A program made the translations under genes and the position numbers. DNA of 64,000 nt from Massiliimalia sp964370215 (lineage in GTDB: Bacteria > Bacillota > Clostridia > Oscillospirales > Ruminococcaceae). Position 1 is the stretch's first letter, and each line of letters begins with the position of its first letter. The stretch spans positions 1-64,000 of the forward strand of contig CAYJIM010000004.1 of the NCBI GenBank assembly GCA_964370215.1, in the 5' to 3' direction. Below the pieces are notes generated by a model that worked only from the letters and a program-made list of their open reading frames with translations, was not told where the DNA came from and searched no databases. Positions 60,160 to 64,000 of the stretch are shown here, piece by piece.

Positions 60160-61262
60160 TGCGTGGTAGAATTATCAGTTTGCCGCAGGCAGTCGTCATT
60201 CTAGCCATCTGCCAATTGTTCCATGCTTTTTTGTTTTCTCCTTTGACCTATCAGCAAAATGCCAGTGTATTGTTCTATGGATCAATTGTAGGGATGCTTT
60301 TAACGGTATTGCTACTCCTGCCGGCGCTCTTTTATTATCATAAATATCCAGACGGGGCAGTGTTAGAAGACAGCCTTCTACACCTACCGCTGTTTGGCAA
60401 AGGTAGCCTGATCGCCTGTCTGTTTCTGTTTATTGGTGTCCTACTTTTGACAGCGGTGCGGTTTAGCTTTTTTATCACTGTGGCCATTTTTCCAAACGCA
60501 TCGGTATTATTGACGTTGATACTATTTTTTATTGCAGTAGCCTACGGGGCGAGTATGGGAATCGAAGGGATTGTACGAGCAGCGACCATCCTTGCAGTCT
60601 TGCTGTTGGCGATCATGTTGTTGGTACACTTTGGCCTACTTTCTTACTACAATCCTGTGTTGTTGGAATTGCCATACGAACAATCTTTTATCGATATATT
60701 GGATACGGCATGGCAGCAGGTGTCCAACAATGTGACCCTGGTATTGGCAATTCTGTTGGCACCGCACATCAAACAATCTTTCACGAAAATGATTGGCTGG
60801 TTTGTGTTGGTTGCAGGTATACTGACGGTCTTGATCTTTTTATCCATCGTTTTGGTATATGGAGATTTTTTAGTGCAACAAACATTTCCATATTACAGCC
60901 TTTCTACCATCGCCAACACCACACTGATACAACGGATGGAATTACTACAAATGACGCTTTGGGTCGTCGTCTCTTATTTGCGCATGGCCATTTATCTTGT
61001 CATGGGTGTAGAGATCTTAAAACTGTTGCTCCCGCCCAAAATGCACAAAGGCGCATTTTGGGGATTGGTTGGATTTTTATTTTTAGTCTCGGTTTGGTTG
61101 ATGGAGCAGGTAGAGGGAAAACCCGTCAGTTATGACCAAATTGGAACTGATTTGGTGTTGTTGTTCTTGTTGATCGTATTGCCAACTGTGGTGCATTTGA
61201 AAAGGAGGAAGGGGCATGAGACATCCAAGCCGATCTTTGATCCTGTGCGTGATCTCGATTAG
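60159..61262 (+). CDS. gerB: Spore germinant receptor subunit B
   Basis: A 367-residue integral membrane protein with ten helices, related to amino-acid transporters (APC fold) and placed in the GerB/spore permease family. The N-terminus (ISLPQAVVILAICQLFHAFLF) is typical. In Bacillus receptors the B subunit carries the germinant-binding pocket. It lies between gerA (one-base overlap) and gerC (47-base overlap), the classical tricistronic receptor operon. Length typical; no key part missing. Confidence 0.93.
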   Translation: MRGRIISLPQAVVILAICQLFHAFLFSPLTYQQNASVLFYGSIVGMLLTVLLLLPALFYYHKYPDGAVLEDSLLHLPLFGKGSLIACLFLFIGVLLLTAVRFSFFITVAIFPNASVLLTLILFFIAVAYGASMGIEGIVRAATILAVLLLAIMLLVHFGLLSYYNPVLLELPYEQSFIDILDTAWQQVSNNVTLVLAILLAPHIKQSFTKMIGWFVLVAGILTVLIFLSIVLVYGDFLVQQTFPYYSLSTIANTTLIQRMELLQMTLWVVVSYLRMAIYLVMGVEILKLLLPPKMHKGAFWGLVGFLFLVSVWLMEQVEGKPVSYDQIGTDLVLLFLLIVLPTVVHLKRRKGHETSKPIFDPVRDLD

Positions 61263-62388
61263 TATGCTTGTCTTGACCGCCTGTTTTCCAAAGTCCGAAC
61301 TGAAGGAAACGGCCATTGTACAAGCCATTGGTATTGACCTTATAGAGGGGGGGAGTATTGCTGTCACCTTGCAAACCTATCAGCCGAAAAGTGCAGGTGT
61401 AGGGGCATCGGTGAGCACGGCGGACAACAATGCAGGGATTTTATTAGGGGAAGGGGAAACACTGTCAGAAGCCATTCACAACGCATCTATTTCAGCAGGT
61501 AAGGAAGTGTTTACGGGGTATAATCGTCTGCTCATTGTGGGCAAGTCTTTTGCAGAAGAGGGGTTAGAACCGTTGTTCAGTTATTTTGATCGTAATATCA
61601 AGACGAGACAGAATGTAGAGGTGTTGGTGTCGGCGACCACCGCCAAGGAAGTTGTATCAGCGGATATTCAAGAGGGGATTTTGGCTGCAGAGACGATTGA
61701 AAAAATGTTAAAACATCGGGATGAAAATGGCATGATTTCCTATATGCCCTACTTTTTGTTGACCAAAAATATGGAATTGTATGACGGCAGTGCCGTGATA
61801 CCGATGATCCGCTTGTTGGAATCGGAAACGCAGGGTGAGACTGAGGATCCTCCCATCCCTTCCTTACAAAAGGTCATCGCCACACAATCCGCTGTTTTTG
61901 CAGACTACCAATTACAGGAAATATTAGAGCCTGATGAAACAAGGGGTTCGGTATTGCTGCACAATCAACTGCAACAAACGACCGTGGTTACGGAAAATGA
62001 GCATGGGGACCTTGCAACGGTGCATCTCTATGAATGCGAAGTTACTTTGACCCCTGCATTTGAAGAAGGCGAGCCCACCCTTTTGATTCAAGTGAAAGCG
62101 AGTGGCACGCTAGACGAACAACTGAGCCAGGGGAGTGAAGCGGATGAAGTGCTGTTGCAACAGTGGGAAGAAGGGTGTAATCGCGTATTACAGGCAGAAA
62201 TGGAGCGCAGCTTTGATCAGATGATCACCACTGCCGGTGCCGACATCTTGACGTTGACAGAACGCTTTACCCGTACCGATCCCCAAAGAATGGCGTCGAT
62301 CTCTGAAGACTGGATCCACACCATCAGACCCTCTTTCATGGTGGAGGTAAGTATTGACCGTATCGGTATGCAGACAGACTTTTCTTAG
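61216..62388 (+). CDS. gerC: Spore germinant receptor lipoprotein C
   Basis: A 390-residue lipoprotein. The signal peptide ends in lipobox L20-T-A-C23, so Lgt (40.6 kb) should add diacylglycerol to C23. The mature part follows the GerC plan of three alpha/beta domains, beginning KETAIVQAIGIDLIEGGSIAVTLQTYQP, and ends near GMQTDFS. It attaches to the outer surface of the spore inner membrane as the third receptor subunit. The gene starts 47 bases before gerB ends, an overlap long enough to ensure coupling. The unusual hairpin at 62400-62468 follows. Confidence 0.94.
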   Translation: MRHPSRSLILCVISISMLVLTACFPKSELKETAIVQAIGIDLIEGGSIAVTLQTYQPKSAGVGASVSTADNNAGILLGEGETLSEAIHNASISAGKEVFTGYNRLLIVGKSFAEEGLEPLFSYFDRNIKTRQNVEVLVSATTAKEVVSADIQEGILAAETIEKMLKHRDENGMISYMPYFLLTKNMELYDGSAVIPMIRLLESETQGETEDPPIPSLQKVIATQSAVFADYQLQEILEPDETRGSVLLHNQLQQTTVVTENEHGDLATVHLYECEVTLTPAFEEGEPTLLIQVKASGTLDEQLSQGSEADEVLLQQWEEGCNRVLQAEMERSFDQMITTAGADILTLTERFTRTDPQRMASISEDWIHTIRPSFMVEVSIDRIGMQTDFS

Positions 62389-62399
62389 AAGCAGGAAAA

Positions 62400-62476
62400 A
62401 CGCCCTGATGTGGTAGTCTAAACGTGGAGATGGACTTCTCAAACGTTCAAACAACCTCATCAGGGCGTCGTTTTTT
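62400..62476. terminator. Long imperfect hairpin terminator between gerC and the dehydrogenase
   Basis: Outer arms ACGCCCTGATG (62400-62410) and CATCAGGGCGT (62458-62468) pair perfectly. The 47 bases between them also fold back imperfectly (TGGTAGTCTAAACGT against ACGTTCAAACAACCT, then GGAGA/TTCTC). A T-run follows at 62471-62476. Both convergent genes could use it. Its length is unusual for a plain terminator. Confidence 0.7.
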
Positions 62477-63428
62477 AAGTATTGCTTACTTTATAGCCGG
62501 TAGTACGATCTACATTGTTCTTGAGCGGTTGTCCGTCGACAAAGCGAGTGATGTTGTCGGTGGCAATCTTCATGATGTAATGCAGGGTGTCAATTAAGGC
62601 GAATCCGCCGGAACAGTGTGGTGTGATGAGCAGTCGCTCACAGTCCCACAACGGATGATCAGCGGGGAGCGGTTCAGGGTCCACCACATCCAAAAGTACA
62701 CCTGAAAAGTAGCCATCCTCCAATACCTTCATCAACGCTTTGGTATCGATGGTGCGCCCTCGCCCAACATTGATAAGTAGTGCATCTTTTTTACACTGGC
62801 GCAATCTTTTTTCATCAAACAATTGATCGGTTTGCGGACTGAGAGGTAGGGTGTTGATAATGATATCTGCTGTGGGTAAAACCTTGTCTAGATCAGTAGT
62901 TGTGACAACCGTATCGGCATAGGGGACAGCAGCTTCGGTGCGCTTGACTGCGGTGATCTTGCAATTAAATGCCTGCAAGCGCTTAGCCAATGCGGTGGCA
63001 ATATCGCCGTAGCCGACAAAACAAACAGATTTTTTCTCTAAGGTTTGTACTGAACCTGCATGTTGCCATAACTTTTGCTGGTGAAATTCATGATAACAGT
63101 CAAACTTTTTGTAAAAGTAAAGAATCCCCGTGAGCATATACTCTGAAATGGCATGTCCATAGGCACCGGTGGAATTGGTCAATGAAATGGACAGATCTAA
63201 GTCGGTAAAGTAACCATCTGCACCTGCCGATTCCAATTGCACCCATTCCAAATGTGGGGCTTGTTGCAAGAGGGGAATAGGCACATTACCGATCACAGCA
63301 TGTGCCGATTGCAGATGTTCTGCGGTCAGTTGGCTTTTTTCGATAAATTGGACAGGAACGGCACAGTCTTTTTGAAATTGTTCTTTTAGGTCTTCTGTTA
63401 AGGCTAATGTTACGACAATGTTTTTCAA
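62475..63428 (-). CDS. D-isomer-specific 2-hydroxyacid dehydrogenase
   Basis: A 317-residue NAD(P)-dependent dehydrogenase. The Rossmann motif is VCFVGYGDIATALAKRL (about 135-151), with alanine at the third glycine position. Catalytic residues are R223 (NVGRGRTID), E252 (DPEPLP) and H271 (TPHCSGG). It likely reduces a 2-oxoacid to a D-2-hydroxyacid or the reverse; the substrate is undetermined, and its sequence is nearer to glyoxylate/hydroxypyruvate-type relatives than to D-lactate dehydrogenase. The start is TTG at 63428 with AGGAGG seven bases before it. The promoter (63460-63489) lies upstream on the minus strand. Confidence 0.88.
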   Translation of the reverse strand: MKNIVVTLALTEDLKEQFQKDCAVPVQFIEKSQLTAEHLQSAHAVIGNVPIPLLQQAPHLEWVQLESAGADGYFTDLDLSISLTNSTGAYGHAISEYMLTGILYFYKKFDCYHEFHQQKLWQHAGSVQTLEKKSVCFVGYGDIATALAKRLQAFNCKITAVKRTEAAVPYADTVVTTTDLDKVLPTADIIINTLPLSPQTDQLFDEKRLRQCKKDALLINVGRGRTIDTKALMKVLEDGYFSGVLLDVVDPEPLPADHPLWDCERLLITPHCSGGFALIDTLHYIMKIATDNITRFVDGQPLKNNVDRTTGYKVSNT

Positions 63429-63459
63429 GGGAATGCCTCCTTTTTATTTCGATAGTACC

Positions 63460-63489
63460 ATTGTACCATACAGATCAGTAGAAAAGCAA
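63460..63489 (-). promoter_or_regulatory. Promoter of the 2-hydroxyacid dehydrogenase gene
   Basis: On the minus strand TTGCTT-N18-TACAAT, with TATGG before the -10. ATGGTAC is repeated directly around the -10 (ATGGTAC-A-ATGGTAC), a possible operator. The -35 overlaps a AAGCAAGGA/TCCTTGCTT hairpin at about 63490-63517. Confidence 0.55.
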
Positions 63490-63517
63490 GAAGCAAGGAT
63501 CTTTGCTCCTTGCTTGC

Positions 63518-63695
63518 TTCAGACCGTCGAAAAACCCACAATCGCAAAACTGGTGAGCCATATTGCTCACCAGTTTTGCTTTCGGTGTCACTTCAACTTA
63601 CAAATTTCGTTCATATACCTTGTGTATTACACTCTTGTTTGTAAGTTTTGTTCCTTGACTTGCAGATTTTTGGATGTTCTACCAGGGTGTCAAAA
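63518..63695 (+). repeat. Structured intergenic repeat, copy B
   Basis: The second copy of the repeat at 45277-45453, in the same orientation. Stem 1 is GCAAAACTGGTGAGC (63544-63558) with 63565-63579. Stem 2 is AACTTACAAA (63595-63604) with 63638-63647, enclosing stem 3 GTGT-ATT-ACAC (63622-63632). Its 3' end reaches the stop codon of the LacI-type gene. Short open frames over it are artefacts. Confidence 0.88.
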
Positions 63696-64000
63696 TTAGG
63701 AAAGATGTCTGTCACGGGTGGAGGTCCTAATGCGAAGCGATCCATCAATGAAAATTTTGGCTTTGGAAATCGGCTTTTGTTCCATTTTTTGGCTCAACAG
63801 ACTAAAGGCCGTCTGTGCCATTTGTTTTAAATCAACTTTATGGGTGGTAAGAAAGTTGTAGTCGTAGTCGCCGTCGAATCCGACAACAGAAACATCTTGT
63901 GGTACTTGATATCCTTCACTTTTTAACCGTTCAATCAACGAAAGGGCAATGTGGTCACAGTTGCAGATAAAGGCGTCCGGCAATTCTGTCGGAAGCTCTA
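63696..64000 (-). CDS. LacI/GalR-family transcriptional regulator, C-terminal fragment
   Basis: The last 101 or so codons of a protein whose start lies beyond the right edge of the window; the frame stays open to base 64000. The visible part is the C-terminal end of a periplasmic-binding-like effector domain: PDAFICNCDHIALSLIERLKSEGYQVPQDVSVVGFDGD matches the LacI family, followed by MAQTAFSLLSQKMEQ. The DNA-binding helix-turn-helix is not visible. The effector is probably a sugar. It is not truncated biologically as far as can be seen, only by the window. Confidence 0.85.
   Translation of the reverse strand, partial: ELPTELPDAFICNCDHIALSLIERLKSEGYQVPQDVSVVGFDGDYDYNFLTTHKVDLKQMAQTAFSLLSQKMEQKPISKAKIFIDGSLRIRTSTRDRHLS

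Noticed and set aside
63418..63699. 93-codon open frame across repeat copy B
   Set aside because: It reads through the structured repeat; copies differ by stem-preserving changes, not codon-preserving ones.

Overview
The window looks like a chromosomal stretch of an anaerobic, endospore-forming member of the Clostridia (low-to-middle GC Firmicutes, perhaps Oscillospiraceae-like). Pointers to sporulation are the conserved block yabM-mazG-hup-rqcP-yabP-yabQ-divIC-yabR and a gerA-gerB-gerC germinant receptor operon preceded by a sigma-G-like promoter. Pointers to anaerobiosis are rubrerythrin with a flavin reductase, an aldo/keto reductase with Fe-S clusters, and a 2-hydroxyacyl-CoA dehydratase/activase pair. 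Type III glutamine synthetase and the AddAB nuclease also fit. The exact genus cannot be read from the window. There are no rRNAs, recognisable tRNAs, CRISPR arrays, insertion sequences or phage genes. Two runs of 100 N (26891-26990 and 48034-48133) are assembly gaps that interrupt birA and pncB.

Layout. 1-6.7 kb: tadA and a degenerate CPBP membrane protein, a GT-C glycosyltransferase, radC with an MGMT-domain protein, an Fe-S aldo/keto reductase and O-acetylhomoserine sulfhydrylase. 6.8-15.2 kb: addB-addA, a HAD phosphatase and a YmfI-type reductase in one tight operon. 15.3-19.5 kb: uracil permease, rubrerythrin/flavin reductase, and mscS with a CBS protein. 19.7-26 kb: a two-gene acyl-CoA dehydratase activase system, an LCP-like protein without recognisable catalytic residues, and three small unknown genes. 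26.1-31 kb: phosphodiesterase, birA (gapped), a MATE exporter and a diguanylate cyclase. 31-37.8 kb (minus strand): a TIM-barrel/acyl-CoA synthetase fusion and a nitrogen block, glnA (type III) then amt fused to P-II. 38-45.2 kb: ymfF-ymfH-lgt-folD, rpsB-tsf, a phosphoribosyltransferase and a TSCPD protein. 45.2-52.3 kb: a structured intergenic repeat, a ricin-fold/lysine-rich protein, NAD salvage genes, YfhO, an HD nucleotidase and an unknown anchored protein. 52.4-57.5 kb: the yabM-yabR sporulation/division block. 57.5-62.4 kb: DUF421/DUF4363 and gerABC. 62.4-64 kb: a D-2-hydroxyacid dehydrogenase, a second copy of the structured repeat, and the end of a LacI-type regulator.

Functional links. 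YmfI (14.5 kb) and YmfF/YmfH (38-40.5 kb) point to 5-aminopentanol modification of elongation factor P, with the genes dispersed rather than clustered. glnA and amt-P-II form a nitrogen unit with a leader terminator before glnA and a 24-bp hairpin between the genes. NAD salvage (pncA-pncB) is complete apart from the gap.

The strongest candidate for something undescribed is a pair of roughly 177-bp intergenic repeats (45277-45453 and 63518-63695). Their three stems carry paired, compensating base changes, which indicates selection on an RNA or single-stranded DNA structure. Other notable items are the glnA leader attenuator, the TIM-barrel/acyl-CoA synthetase fusion with a perfect operator-like palindrome, the ricin-fold protein with a histone H1-like tail, and the three-gene cluster of unknown function.
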